Shown piece after piece: positions 37,079 to 45,486 of a stretch of 45,486 nt of DNA (its first letter is position 1; each line of letters starts with the position of its first letter). The stretch is from assembly GCF_030409335.1 (NCBI RefSeq), contig NZ_JAUFPN010000194.1, forward strand, positions 1-45,486. Reading direction: 5' to 3'. Made by a program: the position numbers and the translations under genes. The stretch comes from Paeniroseomonas aquatica (GTDB lineage Bacteria; Pseudomonadota; Alphaproteobacteria; Acetobacterales; Acetobacteraceae). Below the pieces are notes generated by a model that saw only the letters and a program-made list of their open reading frames with translations, ran no database searches and was not told where the DNA came from.

Positions 37079-37362
37079 TCAAGGGTTGGGGGCCGATAGG
37101 ATGGCAACGGTGGTCAGGCCCGTTCCCATGCCCGCTCCTGTCGCACGGCTCTGGCCCCGGCTCTGATTCTTCCCTGTTCGCCAACCGCCTAGTTACCAAG
37201 GCGGAGGCGCCAGCACGGTACGCTATCGTACTCTCGCGCCGGATGCCGAAGGCCGGCCGGGCAACCGGCCACGGCTTGCCAGGGCCGCGCTGCCGTGAGC
37301 CTGGCCGCGAACGCCGCCCCGCCGGCGCCAGGTCCGGCGCCCGGCCCGGAAGGTGCCGGTCC

Positions 37363-37800
37363 TCAGAGGCCGATGCCGTCGTGGCTGCCGATGACGCAGC
37401 GCAGCTTGCAGGCCAGTTCGGCCAGGTTCACGGGCTTCTCGAGGCGGGCCGTCGGGCCGCCCAGGCCGCGCAGGTCGGCCTGGGCGGATGACCTGGCGTA
37501 GCCGGTGACGACAAGGACCGGCAGCCCTGGCTGCACCGAACGGAGGCGCCGGATCAGGCTCCGGCCATCGGTCGCCGCCGCCAGCTTCAGCTCGACGACG
37601 GCGGCCACGAGATCGCAGCCCCCGATCGCATCCAGCACATCCGCGCCCGTGCTGATGCGCGCCGCAAACCCCGCGCGATGGACCGCGTCCTCCAGCTCCA
37701 GCGCCAGCAGCGCCTCATCCTCGACGATGAGGACGACCCGCCTGGCCTTCTCCGGGCCGCTGTCCGAAGTGCTCACCACCGCAGCCTCGCCGTCGTGCAT
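37363..37800 (-). CDS. single-domain response regulator with Glu at the phosphorylation site
   Basis: A 145-aa receiver-only protein. The acidic patch VEDE (27-29), Thr99 in VVTGYA and Lys122 in LEKPV are present, but the strand-3 position that should be Asp is Glu70 (AAVVELKL). Glu often mimics the phosphorylated state, so the protein may be permanently active or may not respond to a kinase. It sits upstream of an HWE kinase gene in the same direction. An effector domain is absent, as in regulators that work through protein contacts. Confidence 0.85.
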   Translation of the reverse strand: MHDGEAAVVSTSDSGPEKARRVVLIVEDEALLALELEDAVHRAGFAARISTGADVLDAIGGCDLVAAVVELKLAAATDGRSLIRRLRSVQPGLPVLVVTGYARSSAQADLRGLGGPTARLEKPVNLAELACKLRCVIGSHDGIGL

Positions 37801-37907
37801 CCCTGCCCCGAGCCCGTTGCCATCCCCCCTCTAGGCGCGAAGCCGCCAAGAATTCGTCAAGAGGCCGGCCGGGCTGCCATTCCGCGCCGCCGCCCCATAT
37901 CCCCGCC

Positions 37908-38972
37908 ATGCCCGATGCCCGCGCCGCCCCGCTCCTCGACATCCGCCGGATCTACCTGGAAGCCGCGGCCGAGGCCCATCCGCGCGGGCGGGAGATCCTG
38001 GCGCGCTTCCCCGCGGCCGAGCGCATCCCGGTCGACTCCCACTGGCGCATCCCCGCCCTGCGCGAGGCCGATCCCGGCGAGTTCCTCCGCCCCAAGCGCG
38101 AGGTGCTGGTGCTCGGCGTGAAGAAGGGGATGACCTTCCGCCCGAACGGCCGCAGCGCCGACTTCATCGCGCCCTCGACCTCGAACGGCTGCGCCATGGC
38201 CTGCGCCTATTGCTACGTCGCCCGGCGCAAGGGCCATGCCAATCCGGTCACCGTCTTCGCCAACATCGAGGCGATCGCCGCCGCCACCGCCCGCCATGCC
38301 GGCCGGCTCGGCCCCAAGCCGCCCAACCAGGTGGACCCGCGGGACTGGGTCTACGACCTCGGGGAGAACGGCGACCTCTCGGTCGATGCGCTGATCTCGG
38401 ACAACGTGCGGGACCTGGTGGCGCTGTTCCGCACCCTACCCAATGCCAAGGGCAGCTTCGCCACCAAATGGGTCAACCCGGCCCTGCTGGACTACGACCC
38501 GCAGGGCCGCACCCGCATCCGCATGTCGCTGATGCCGGCCGGGCTGGCCAGGCTGCTCGACATCCGCACCGCGCCGGTCGCCGAGCGGATCGCGGCGATC
38601 CCCGAGCTGCACCGCGCCGGCTACGAGGTGCAGGTGAATTTCTCCCCCGTCGTGCTGCGCGAGGGCTGGGAGGCGGAATGGGCGGCGCTGTTCCAGGAGC
38701 TCGACGCGGCGCTGCCGGCGGCGGTGAAGGACCAGCTCGCCGCCGAGATCATCATGCTGACCCACAACGACGCCCTGCACGCGGTCAACCTCGCCTGGCA
38801 TCCGAAGGCCGAGGCGCTGCTCTGGCGCCCCGACCTCCAGGAGGAGAAGCAGTCCGAGGGCGGCCAGACCAACCTCCGCTACCGCAGCGGCTGGAAGGGC
38901 CGCTGGCTCGGCCGCTTCCGCGACCTGCTGGCGGCCCACATGCCCTATTGCCGGGTGCGCTATGCCTTCTGA
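37908..38972 (+). CDS. spore photoproduct lyase-family radical SAM protein (first of two)
   Basis: A 354-aa radical SAM protein. The cluster motif is CAMACAYC (Cys95, 99, 102) in STSNGCAMACAYCYVARRKGH, with NPVTVFANIEAI after it, and IIMLTHNDALHAVNLAWHP near residue 290. The sequence belongs to the broad SPL-like group but is more distant from true SplB than the following gene. It may repair DNA photoproducts or have another role. Its 3' end overlaps the second SPL-type gene by 11 bp, so they are co-translated. Confidence 0.82.
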   Translation: MPDARAAPLLDIRRIYLEAAAEAHPRGREILARFPAAERIPVDSHWRIPALREADPGEFLRPKREVLVLGVKKGMTFRPNGRSADFIAPSTSNGCAMACAYCYVARRKGHANPVTVFANIEAIAAATARHAGRLGPKPPNQVDPRDWVYDLGENGDLSVDALISDNVRDLVALFRTLPNAKGSFATKWVNPALLDYDPQGRTRIRMSLMPAGLARLLDIRTAPVAERIAAIPELHRAGYEVQVNFSPVVLREGWEAEWAALFQELDAALPAAVKDQLAAEIIMLTHNDALHAVNLAWHPKAEALLWRPDLQEEKQSEGGQTNLRYRSGWKGRWLGRFRDLLAAHMPYCRVRYAF

Positions 38973-40041
38973 CGCGGGGCGTTTCGACGCGGTGCCGGCG
39001 CAGCGCCCCTGGGTGCCGAAGCGGGTGCTGGCGACGCCGGCCGCCCTCGGCTGGCCACAGGGCCTCGCCATGGTCGAACGGGCCGCCGCGCTCGGGGCCG
39101 AGGTGGTGCGGCTGAAGTCGGACCGGCTGACCGGCCTGCCCGATACCTACCGCGACGCCAAGTCGACGCTCGCGGTCGTCGTCGCGCCGCCGGGCAAGCG
39201 CCGGCCGCAGCCGATCCCGCCCAGCGCCGACTGGCGCTTCGACCTGGCCGCGGGCTGCCCGGCGCATTGCCAGTACTGCTACCTCGCCGGCTCGCTGGCC
39301 GGCCCGCCGATCATCCGCGCCTATGCCAACCTGCCGGAGATCCTGGCCGCGCTGCCGCCGCTGCTCGGCCAGGGCCAGGTGACCTCGCGGAATGCCGCCC
39401 GCGCCGGCGAGGGCACGACCTTCGAGGCCTCCTGCTACACCGACCCGCTCGGCATCGAGCACATCACCGGCGCGCTGGCCGAGACGATCCGGCAGTTCGG
39501 CGCCTGGGAGGCGCCGGTGCAGCTCCGCTTCACCACCAAATACGACGGGGTGGCGCCGCTGCTCGGCCTGGCGCATGGCCGGCGGACGCGGATCCGCTTC
39601 TCGGTCAACGCCGCGGGCGCCGAGCGCTTCGAGGGCGGCGCGCCGCGCATGGCGCAGCGCCTCGCGGCGATGCGGCAGGTGGCGCTGGCGGGCTACCGCA
39701 TCGGGCTGACCGTCGCGCCGGTCATGCCGGTGCCGGACTGGCGGGCGGGCTACGACCGGCTGCTGGCCGATTGCGCCGCGGCGCTGGCCGGCGTTCCCGA
39801 CCCGGAGCTGACGGTGGAGCTCATCACCCACCGCTTCACCGAGGGCTCGCGCCAGGTGCTGCAGGGCTGGTACCCCGGCAGCGCGCTGGAGATGGACCCG
39901 GACGAGCGCAGCCGGAAGACCACCAAATTCGGCGGGGTGAAATACGTCTTCCCGCGCGAGCGGATGGCCGAGCTGCGGGCCGCGCTGGAGGGCAGCGTCG
40001 CCCGCCACCTCCCCGCGGCCCGCCTCCTCTACTGGACCTGA
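38962..40041 (+). CDS. spore photoproduct lyase-like radical SAM protein (second of two)
   Basis: A 359-aa radical SAM enzyme. The cluster motif CPAHCQYC (Cys99, 103, 106) is followed by YLAGSLAGPPIIRAYANL, and FEASCYTDPLGIEHITGAL carries Cys158 at the place of the hydrogen-donating cysteine of Bacillus SplB (Cys141). This favours real photoproduct reversal chemistry on thymine dimers or a close variant. No sporulation genes are seen, and Alphaproteobacteria do not form endospores. It overlaps the convergent HAD gene by 13 bp. Confidence 0.85.
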   Translation: MPSDAGRFDAVPAQRPWVPKRVLATPAALGWPQGLAMVERAAALGAEVVRLKSDRLTGLPDTYRDAKSTLAVVVAPPGKRRPQPIPPSADWRFDLAAGCPAHCQYCYLAGSLAGPPIIRAYANLPEILAALPPLLGQGQVTSRNAARAGEGTTFEASCYTDPLGIEHITGALAETIRQFGAWEAPVQLRFTTKYDGVAPLLGLAHGRRTRIRFSVNAAGAERFEGGAPRMAQRLAAMRQVALAGYRIGLTVAPVMPVPDWRAGYDRLLADCAAALAGVPDPELTVELITHRFTEGSRQVLQGWYPGSALEMDPDERSRKTTKFGGVKYVFPRERMAELRAALEGSVARHLPAARLLYWT

Positions 40042-40715
40042 GCCGCCCCGCCGAGCGGCGAGGCGTCGAACTCCGCCAGCAGGTGGGCCGGGTCGCGGTA
40101 GATCGCGATGCAGCCGGCGGCCCGCAGATCCGCCTCGGGGAAGCCGCCGCAGAGCATGCCGATGGCGCGGATGCCCGCCCGGCCGGCGGCCTCGGCGTCG
40201 TAGGGGGTATCGCCGATGACGATGGTCTCGGCCGGGGTCACCCCGGGCAGCCGCGCCAGCGCCGCCTCGAAGATGTCGGGGAAGGGCTTCGAATGTTCGG
40301 CGTCGCTCGAGGAGGTCTCGGCGTCCAGCCGGTCGTCCTCGAGGCCGAGGATGCGCTTGAGCGCGGCGAGTTCCTCCTCCTTGGCGGAGGAGGCCAGGGC
40401 GCTGCGCAGCCCGGCCGCCGCCACGCGCCGCACCAGCGCCGCCGCCTCGGGGAAGGCGCGGACCCGGGGGAGGTAGCCCTCCCGGAAGATCTCGCCGCGG
40501 CGCGTCTCCAGCGCCTTGCCCTTCTCCTGCAGCGCCGCGGGCGGGAGGAAGACCGGCATGAGCTGGTCGCCGCCCTTGCCGATCTGCGCCCGCATGGTGG
40601 CGAAGGGGATGGCCTGGCCGATCTCGGCGAAGGCATCGACCCAGGCCTGGGCATGCAGGTCCACGGAATCGACCAGGGTGCCGTCGACGTCGAAAAGCAC
40701 GGCCTTGATGCGCAT
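40029..40715 (-). CDS. HAD family phosphatase
   Basis: A 228-aa HAD hydrolase of the phosphoglycolate or beta-phosphoglucomutase-like type. It has the nucleophile motif FDVDGTLVDS (Asp9), a helical cap, SALASSAKEEEL (motif II), Lys in HSKPFPDIF (motif III) and VIGDTPYDAEAA (motif IV). AGGAGAA before ATG 40715 supports the start; the longer frame to 40907 is rejected. The substrate is unknown. Confidence 0.92.
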   Translation of the reverse strand: MRIKAVLFDVDGTLVDSVDLHAQAWVDAFAEIGQAIPFATMRAQIGKGGDQLMPVFLPPAALQEKGKALETRRGEIFREGYLPRVRAFPEAAALVRRVAAAGLRSALASSAKEEELAALKRILGLEDDRLDAETSSSDAEHSKPFPDIFEAALARLPGVTPAETIVIGDTPYDAEAAGRAGIRAIGMLCGGFPEADLRAAGCIAIYRDPAHLLAEFDASPLGGAAQVQ

Positions 40716-40816
40716 GAGGACTTCTCCTGCCGGCCCGATGCGGTCCGGCTGACAGGCCAACGCGGCATCGGCGGCCTGAGGTGCCGGACGGAATCGCGCG
40801 GCGGCGGGATGCCCGC

Positions 40817-41170
40817 TCACGGGCTGCCGGCGAGGCCGGCGAACCACGCGGCATAGGGGGAATTGCGGGCGAGGTGCCGGTTGTAGTCGGGGGCGCCATC
40901 CTCCCACCAGACCGGGCCGCGCTCGCCGAGCCCCTGCTTGGCCGCCTCCACCCGGGCCCGGGCTTCCTCCCGCGCGGCGGCATCGCCCCGGCGCATCGCC
41001 TGGCCCTTGGCCCGCCGCGCCGCCATCAGCGCCTGCACCAGCGCGGCCCGCTTGGCCGGCGCCAGGCGGGGGTCGCTGCAGCGCCAGAGCCGGCCGCGGA
41101 CGACGAAGTAGCGCCCGTCCGGCGTCACCGGATGGGCGCCGGCCTGGGACTCGGGCGGCGGGGGCGTCAT
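40817..41170 (-). CDS. conserved protein of unknown function
   Basis: A 117-aa basic, soluble protein. Recognisable blocks are GRYFVVRGRLWRCSDPRLAP, a helical KRAALVQALMAARRAKGQAM stretch, and the C-terminal GERGPVWWEDGAPDYNRHLARNSPYAAWF, which recurs in a family of short bacterial proteins without known function. ATG 41170 fits the family start. It is divergent from arsR across an AT-rich operator region, but a link to arsenic is not shown. Confidence 0.75.
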   Translation of the reverse strand: MTPPPPESQAGAHPVTPDGRYFVVRGRLWRCSDPRLAPAKRAALVQALMAARRAKGQAMRRGDAAAREEARARVEAAKQGLGERGPVWWEDGAPDYNRHLARNSPYAAWFAGLAGSP

Positions 41171-41229
41171 GCCCGAGCCTCGCACGGACCTGCCCAGGGA
41201 CGGAACGCCGCCGCCCCGCTAGGCAGCAG

Positions 41230-41257
41230 CATATATATCTGTAAATCTGGATATATG
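41230..41257. promoter_or_regulatory. probable ArsR operator over the arsR start codon
   Basis: CATATAT and ATATATG form a perfect inverted repeat with 14 bases between; the right arm includes the arsR start codon. Sites of this AT-rich form are typical of ArsR repressors, and the region stands out in the GC-rich surroundings. It would give autorepression. Confidence 0.65.
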
Positions 41258-41632
41258 GAAAAAAACCTGGCCATCGCCGGCCTGGGGGCGCTCGCCCAGG
41301 GCACCCGCCTGGACGCCTTCCGCCTCCTGGTGGCAGCGGCGCCGGAGGGGCTGCCCGCCGGCACGGTCGCCCGCCGGCTGGCGGTGCCGCAGAACACCCT
41401 GTCGGCGCATCTGGCCATCCTGGCCCGGGCCGGCCTGGTGCGGTCGGCGCGCCAGGGCCGCTCCGTCATCTATGCCGTCGACCTCGACCGGCTGCGGGCG
41501 CTGATGCTGTTCCTGGCCGAGGACTGCTGCGGCGGCCGGACCGAGCTCTGCGCCCCGCTGATCGCCGCCCTGGCGCCCTGCCGCGGCGCGGCCCCGGAGC
41601 CGTGCCGCGCCGCGGGGACGGTGCCGCCCTGA
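41255..41632 (+). CDS. arsR: ArsR-type metalloid-responsive repressor
   Basis: A 125-aa winged-helix repressor. The DNA-binding part is GTRLDAFRLLVAAAPEGLPAGTVARRLAVPQNTLSAHLAILARAGLV (about 14-60), and the metalloid site is probably the cysteine cluster in DCCGGRTELC near residue 90, with more Cys in the tail. There is no Shine-Dalgarno before ATG 41255, and the operator overlaps the start, so the message may be leaderless or nearly so. It is the first gene of the arsR-arsB-arsO unit. Confidence 0.9.
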   Translation: MEKNLAIAGLGALAQGTRLDAFRLLVAAAPEGLPAGTVARRLAVPQNTLSAHLAILARAGLVRSARQGRSVIYAVDLDRLRALMLFLAEDCCGGRTELCAPLIAALAPCRGAAPEPCRAAGTVPP

Positions 41633-41698
41633 CACCGACGCCCGCGGCCCGCCGGGCCGCCACGCAACTGCCCGCGCCGCCGCGGGCCGAGGAGACCC

Positions 41699-42994
41699 AT
41701 GCTCGCCCTGCTCATCTTCCTGGCCACCCTCGCCCTCGTCATCTGGCAGCCGCGCGGCCTCGGCATCGGCTGGAGCGCCATCGGCGGCGCCGTCCTGGCG
41801 CTGCTGACCGGGGTCATCGGCTGGGCCGACGTGCCGGTGGTCTGGCAGATCGTCTGGGACGCCACCTTCACCTTCGTCGCGCTGATCGTCATCTCGCTGC
41901 TGCTGGACGAGGCCGGCTTCTTCCAATGGGCGGCGCTGCACGTCGCCCGCTGGGGCGGCGGCAGCGGCCGGCGCCTGCTGCCGCTGGTGGTGCTGCTCGG
42001 CGCCGGCATCGCCGCCGTCTTCGCCAATGACGGCGCGGCGCTGCTGCTGACGCCCATCGTGGTGGCGATCCTGCTGCGGCTCGATTTCCCGCCGGCCGCC
42101 ACCCTGGCCTTCGTGGTGGCCACCGGCTTCGTCGCCGATACCACCAGCCTGCCGCTGGTGATCTCCAACCTCGTCAACATCGTCTCGGCCAATTACTTCG
42201 GCATCGGCTTCAACCGCTACGCCGCGGTGATGGTGCCGGTGAACCTGGTCTCGCTCGCCGCCACGCTGGGCGTGCTGTGGCTCGCCTACCGCCGCGTGGT
42301 GCCGGCCCGCTATGCCCTGGCGCAGCTCGCGCCGCCGGCCAGCGCCATCCGCGACCCGTTGATCTTCCGCGCCGCCTTCCCGCTGCTGGGGCTGCTGCTC
42401 GTGGCCTATGTGGTGCTGGCGCCGCTCGGCGTGCCGGTGGCGGCGGTGACCGGCGCCGCCGCCCTGGCGCTGCTCGGCCTGGCGCTGCGCGGCGGCCGGG
42501 TGCCGGTGGGCCGGGTGCTGCGCGGCGCGCCCTGGCAGATCGTGGTCTTCTCGCTCGGCATGTACCTCGTGGTCTACGGGCTGCGGAACGCCGGGCTGAC
42601 CGGTTACCTGGCCGGCGCCCTGGCCTGGCTGGCCGGGCAGGGCCCCTGGGTCGCCACCATCGGCACCGGCTTCGGCGCGGCGCTGCTCTCCTCGGTGATG
42701 AACAACATGCCCGGCGTGCTGGTGGGCGCGCTGTCGATCGAGGCGGCGCCGGGCATCCCGGCGGTGACGCGCGAGCTGATGATCTATGCCAATGTCATCG
42801 GCTGCGACCTCGGCCCCAAATTCACCCCCATCGGCAGCCTGGCGACGCTGCTCTGGCTGCACGTGCTCGGCACCAAGGGCATTCGCATCACCTGGGGCCA
42901 GTACATGCGCATCGGCCTCGCCATCACCCCGCCGGTGCTGCTGCTGGCCCTCGCCGCCCTGGCGCTGTGGCTGCCGCTGCTGGGGCCGGCATGA
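41699..42994 (+). CDS. arsB: arsenite efflux permease ArsB
   Basis: A 431-aa inner-membrane exporter of arsenite and antimonite with about 11-12 hydrophobic helices. It has [17 protein letters not shown], the loop [30 protein letters not shown] and [11 protein letters not shown], and [19 protein letters not shown] near the end, all typical of ArsB. GAGGAG precedes the ATG. It stands 66 bp behind arsR and overlaps arsO by four bases. Confidence 0.95.
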   Translation: MLALLIFLATLALVIWQPRGLGIGWSAIGGAVLALLTGVIGWADVPVVWQIVWDATFTFVALIVISLLLDEAGFFQWAALHVARWGGGSGRRLLPLVVLLGAGIAAVFANDGAALLLTPIVVAILLRLDFPPAATLAFVVATGFVADTTSLPLVISNLVNIVSANYFGIGFNRYAAVMVPVNLVSLAATLGVLWLAYRRVVPARYALAQLAPPASAIRDPLIFRAAFPLLGLLLVAYVVLAPLGVPVAAVTGAAALALLGLALRGGRVPVGRVLRGAPWQIVVFSLGMYLVVYGLRNAGLTGYLAGALAWLAGQGPWVATIGTGFGAALLSSVMNNMPGVLVGALSIEAAPGIPAVTRELMIYANVIGCDLGPKFTPIGSLATLLWLHVLGTKGIRITWGQYMRIGLAITPPVLLLALAALALWLPLLGPA

Positions 42995-44067
42995 CCCCGG
43001 TCCGCCGCCGCGTCGTCGTCATCGGCGGCGGCCAGTCGGGCCTCGCCATCGGCTATTTCCTGCGCCGGGCCGGGCTCGATTTCGAGATCCTGGATGCGTC
43101 CGGGAGGCCGGGCGGCGCCTGGCCGGCGGCCTGGGACTCGCTCCGCCTGTTCTCCCCGGCGCAGTGGAGCTCCCTCCCCGGCTGGCCCATGCCGCCGGTC
43201 CCCGGGGCGTACCCGGGCCGCGACGACGTGGTCGCCTACCTCACCGCCTATGAGCGGCGCTACGCGCTGCCGGTCCGCCGCCCGGTCGAGGTGGTGGCGG
43301 TCGAGGCCCGGGCGGAGGGGCTGCTGGTGCGCGGCACCGATGCGGCCTGGCTGGCGCAGGCCGTGGTCAGCGCCACCGGGAGCTGGCGGCGGCCGGTCAT
43401 CCCCGCCTACCCCGGGCAGGAAAGCTTCCGCGGCCGCCAGCTCCATTCGGCCGGCTACCGCGCCCCGGAGGCCTTCGCCGGCCAACGCGTGCTGGTGGTC
43501 GGCGGCGGCAATTCCGGGGCGCAGATCCTGGCCGAGCTGTCGCAGGTCGCCATGACGACCTGGGTGACCGAGACCGAGCCGCGCCTCCTGCCCGACGAGG
43601 TCGACGGCCGCGTGCTTTTCGCGCGCGCCACGGCACGGCTGCGGGCGCAGCAGGAGGGACGCGCGCCCGAGGCCCCGGCCAGCGGCCTCGGGGAGGTGGT
43701 CGCGGTCCCCCCGGTGCGGGCGGCGCGCGACCGCGGCGCGCTGCGCAGCCGGCGGCCCTTCCTGCGCTTCGAGCCGGATGGGGTGGTATGGCCGGACGGC
43801 AGCCGCAGCGCCGTGGATGCGGTGATCTGGTGCACCGGCTTCCGCCCCGCCCTGGACCACCTGGCGCCGCTCGGCGTGCTCGACGCCGCGGGCCGGGTGG
43901 CGGTGCGGGAGGGCCGGGCGGTGGGCGAGCCGCGGCTCTGGCTGCTCGGCTACGGCGACTGGACCGGCCTCGCCTCCGCGACCCTGGCGGGGATCACCCG
44001 CACGGCGCGGGAGGTGGCGAAGGACATCGCCCGCAGCCTCGGCGAGGACCCGAGGGACGGTCCCTAG
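42991..44067 (+). CDS. arsO: ArsO-type flavin-dependent monooxygenase
   Basis: A 358-aa FAD/NAD(P)-dependent enzyme. The FAD Rossmann motif is [22 protein letters not shown] at the N-terminus and the NAD(P) site is [17 protein letters not shown] in the middle, with WCTGFRPAL near the end. It is found in arsenic clusters as ArsO, whose exact reaction is unsettled; oxidation of organoarsenicals or use of a quinone-type substrate has been considered. ATG 42991 overlaps the arsB stop. It converges with the dioxygenase gene with a 4-bp overlap. Confidence 0.88.
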   Translation: MTPVRRRVVVIGGGQSGLAIGYFLRRAGLDFEILDASGRPGGAWPAAWDSLRLFSPAQWSSLPGWPMPPVPGAYPGRDDVVAYLTAYERRYALPVRRPVEVVAVEARAEGLLVRGTDAAWLAQAVVSATGSWRRPVIPAYPGQESFRGRQLHSAGYRAPEAFAGQRVLVVGGGNSGAQILAELSQVAMTTWVTETEPRLLPDEVDGRVLFARATARLRAQQEGRAPEAPASGLGEVVAVPPVRAARDRGALRSRRPFLRFEPDGVVWPDGSRSAVDAVIWCTGFRPALDHLAPLGVLDAAGRVAVREGRAVGEPRLWLLGYGDWTGLASATLAGITRTAREVAKDIARSLGEDPRDGP

Positions 44068-44951
44068 GCCGCCTGCTCCAGGGTCGGCGCCACGTCGGCC
44101 ACCGTCGTCCGGTGCAGGTCGCGCGGCTGCTCCGCCGCGTAGCGCCGCGCCCGGTGCATGGTCGCCCGGTTGTCCCACATCACCAGGTCATGCGGCTGCC
44201 AGACATGGGCATGGACGAACTCCCGCTGGGTCGCGTGCTCGGTGAGGTCCCGCAGCAGGGCGCGGGCTTCCGGCACCGGCATGCCGTGGATCGCCCCGGC
44301 ATGCGCCGAGAGGAACAGCGAGAGCCGCCCCGAGCCGGGGTGGCGGCGGACCAGGCGCTGCGGCACGGGGGTCCATCTCGCCAGCTCCGCCGCGGTGAAG
44401 TCGGTGAAGCCGAGCACGCCGCGGGAGTAGATCTGGCTGTGGTCGCAGACCATGTCGCGGACCAGCGCCTGGGTTTCCGCGTCGAGTGCGTCCCAGGCGG
44501 CGCGCATGTCGGCGAATTCGGTGTTGCCGCCGGTGGCCGGGATGACCCGGGCCGAGAGCAGCGAGTACATCGCCGGCGTCGGCTTGAAGGAGCTGTCGCT
44601 GTGCCAGAGCATGTTGCCCAGGCTGAACAGCCGCTTGCGGTCGTCCCGCGCCAGCGGCTTCAGGTCGCGGTCTAGGTTGGAGATGTCGTTGACCTCCATC
44701 GCCAGGCGGCGGGCCTCGCCCTGGACGATGTCGCCGGTCGCCAGCTCCAGTTCGCCGAAGTGGCGGCTGAAGGCGATCTGCTGGGTGTCGTCGATGCGCT
44801 GGTCGCGGAAGACCAGCACGGCGTAGCGGTCCATGCCGGCGCGGATGGCGGCGGCCGTCGCGGCCTCGATCGGCTGGCGGAGGTCGATCCCGGCGACCTC
44901 GCCGACGAAGCCGGGGCGCGCGGGATTGGCGGGGCGGATGGACAGGGTCAT
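44064..44951 (-). CDS. TauD/TfdA family Fe(II)/2-oxoglutarate dioxygenase
   Basis: A 295-aa non-heme iron oxygenase. The iron ligands are His117 and Asp119 in LWHSDSSF and His266 in [11 protein letters not shown], and the following Arg region binds 2-oxoglutarate. The family includes taurine, sulfonate and 2,4-D dioxygenases; the substrate is not defined here, and no transporter for sulfonates is adjacent. It may be part of general organosulfur or xenobiotic use. Confidence 0.92.
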   Translation of the reverse strand: MTLSIRPANPARPGFVGEVAGIDLRQPIEAATAAAIRAGMDRYAVLVFRDQRIDDTQQIAFSRHFGELELATGDIVQGEARRLAMEVNDISNLDRDLKPLARDDRKRLFSLGNMLWHSDSSFKPTPAMYSLLSARVIPATGGNTEFADMRAAWDALDAETQALVRDMVCDHSQIYSRGVLGFTDFTAAELARWTPVPQRLVRRHPGSGRLSLFLSAHAGAIHGMPVPEARALLRDLTEHATQREFVHAHVWQPHDLVMWDNRATMHRARRYAAEQPRDLHRTTVADVAPTLEQAA

Positions 44952-44998
44952 CGGCGGGGTTCCCTCGTCGGGGCTTCCGATGCCCCGTTGCCGCCAGC

Positions 44999-45486
44999 CT
45001 AATCCCGGGCCGCCGGCTTGTCAGCGGCGGGCTCGGCCAGCAGCCGCACCGCCCCGGCGCCGAGCAGGGCGGCGCCGAGCAGCGGCAGCCGCAGCGGCTC
45101 CCCCAGCAGCGGCACCGCGGCCAGGGCGGTGACCGGCGGCACCAGGAAGAACAGGCCGGTGACCCGGCCGGCGGCGCCGCGCGCCAGCAGCCAGAGCAGC
45201 AGCAGCGTGGCGCCGACCGAATTGGCCAGCACCGTCCAGGCGAAGGCGAAGCGGAAGGCCGGGTTCGCCCAGTCGATGCCCGGCCCGGGCTGGCCCCGTT
45301 CCAGGCCGAGCCAGCAGAGGCCCATCACCGCCGTGCCCGCGGCGAGCTGGACGGCGGCCGCGGGCAGCCCCGCCCCGCCGGCGCCGAAGCGCTTCTGCCA
45401 CAGCGCCGCCCGGGCCCCGCCGGCCAGCGGCAGGGCCGCCAGGGCCGGGGTGGCGGCGCCCGGGCCGAAGCCGACCCGGTTGCCGG
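44999..45486 (-). CDS. EamA/DMT family transporter, N-terminal part outside the window
   Basis: The frame stays open from the right edge to the stop at 44999. About 162 residues are visible, the C-terminal half of a drug/metabolite transporter: an ALWQKRFG and LPAAAVQLAAGTAVMGL helix, FRFAFAWTVLANSVGATLLLLWLLARGAA and VTGLFFLVPPVTALAAVPLLGEPL, typical of EamA repeats, ending in LGAGAVRLLAEP. The start is beyond the window, so total length is unknown; the substrate is unknown. Confidence 0.88.
   Translation of the reverse strand, partial: GNRVGFGPGAATPALAALPLAGGARAALWQKRFGAGGAGLPAAAVQLAAGTAVMGLCWLGLERGQPGPGIDWANPAFRFAFAWTVLANSVGATLLLLWLLARGAAGRVTGLFFLVPPVTALAAVPLLGEPLRLPLLGAALLGAGAVRLLAEPAADKPAARD

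Overview
The window is high-GC, densely packed bacterial DNA with many 1-8 bp gene overlaps (ATGA, TAATG). Three features point to an alphaproteobacterium: a circularly permuted two-piece tmRNA gene, an alpha-type SspB adaptor, and an HWE-family histidine kinase. The mix of class I and class II fumarase, an orphan TTT-type solute receptor, MaoC proteins and an IalB-like protein fits Acetobacteraceae (Roseomonas-like). The family assignment is inference, not proof.

The most remarkable object lies at 1151-3998. The tmRNA gene (ssrA) is split in the usual permuted order: acceptor piece 1151-1236, short spacer, then coding piece from 1262. The coding piece is interrupted 23 nt after its 5' end by a complete-looking group II intron at 1285-3843. 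The intron has a GTGCG 5' end, a 34-nt domain V with GAAA loop, a domain VI with a bulged A at 3837 and an AT 3' end. It encodes a reverse transcriptase/maturase with a C-terminal HNH nuclease motif. The tmRNA resumes at 3844, and its tag frame (ANDNSREAVALAA, 3904-3945) is intact. The next gene is sspB, the adaptor that hands SsrA-tagged proteins to ClpXP.

Region by region: thyX (56-997, minus); intron-split ssrA and sspB (1.1-4.6 kb); class I fumarase, RidA, a VOC protein, fumC and an RHH protein (4.7-8.9 kb); a minus-strand group with an N-demethylase-like DUF3445 protein, a YdcF protein and a methyltransferase (8.9-11.6 kb); an IalB-like protein, rlmN and a secreted lipase (11.7-14.7 kb); a divergent TetR/SDR pair with two matching operator-like palindromes, then NTF2-like and haloacid dehalogenase genes (14.7-17.3 kb); a Bug receptor with MaoC, then MFS with a second MaoC (17.3-20.4 kb); amidase with an AtzH-like protein (20.4-22.0 kb); ketopantoate-reductase-like and flavin monooxygenase genes (22.1-24.4 kb); an OmpR-type regulator; gshB; SirB1; HIT; hisE; hisF (24.5-29.0 kb).

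The right third holds signalling and accessory genes. There is a LOV-GGDEF-EAL protein with a degenerate GGDEF and intact EAL (29.5-31.3 kb), an SDR, an FKBP, and a less GC-rich stretch with a probably frameshifted gene and two secreted proteins (32.8-35.0 kb). Then come tRNA-Thr(UGU), an HWE histidine kinase, a receiver protein with Glu at the phosphorylation site, and two overlapping spore-photoproduct-lyase-family radical SAM genes. A HAD phosphatase, an arsR-arsB-arsO arsenic cluster, a TauD-type dioxygenase and a truncated EamA transporter finish the window.

The genes that clearly work together are ssrA with sspB (trans-translation and tagged-protein turnover), hisE with hisF, and arsR-arsB-arsO. 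No CRISPR array, rRNA or complete transposon was seen.
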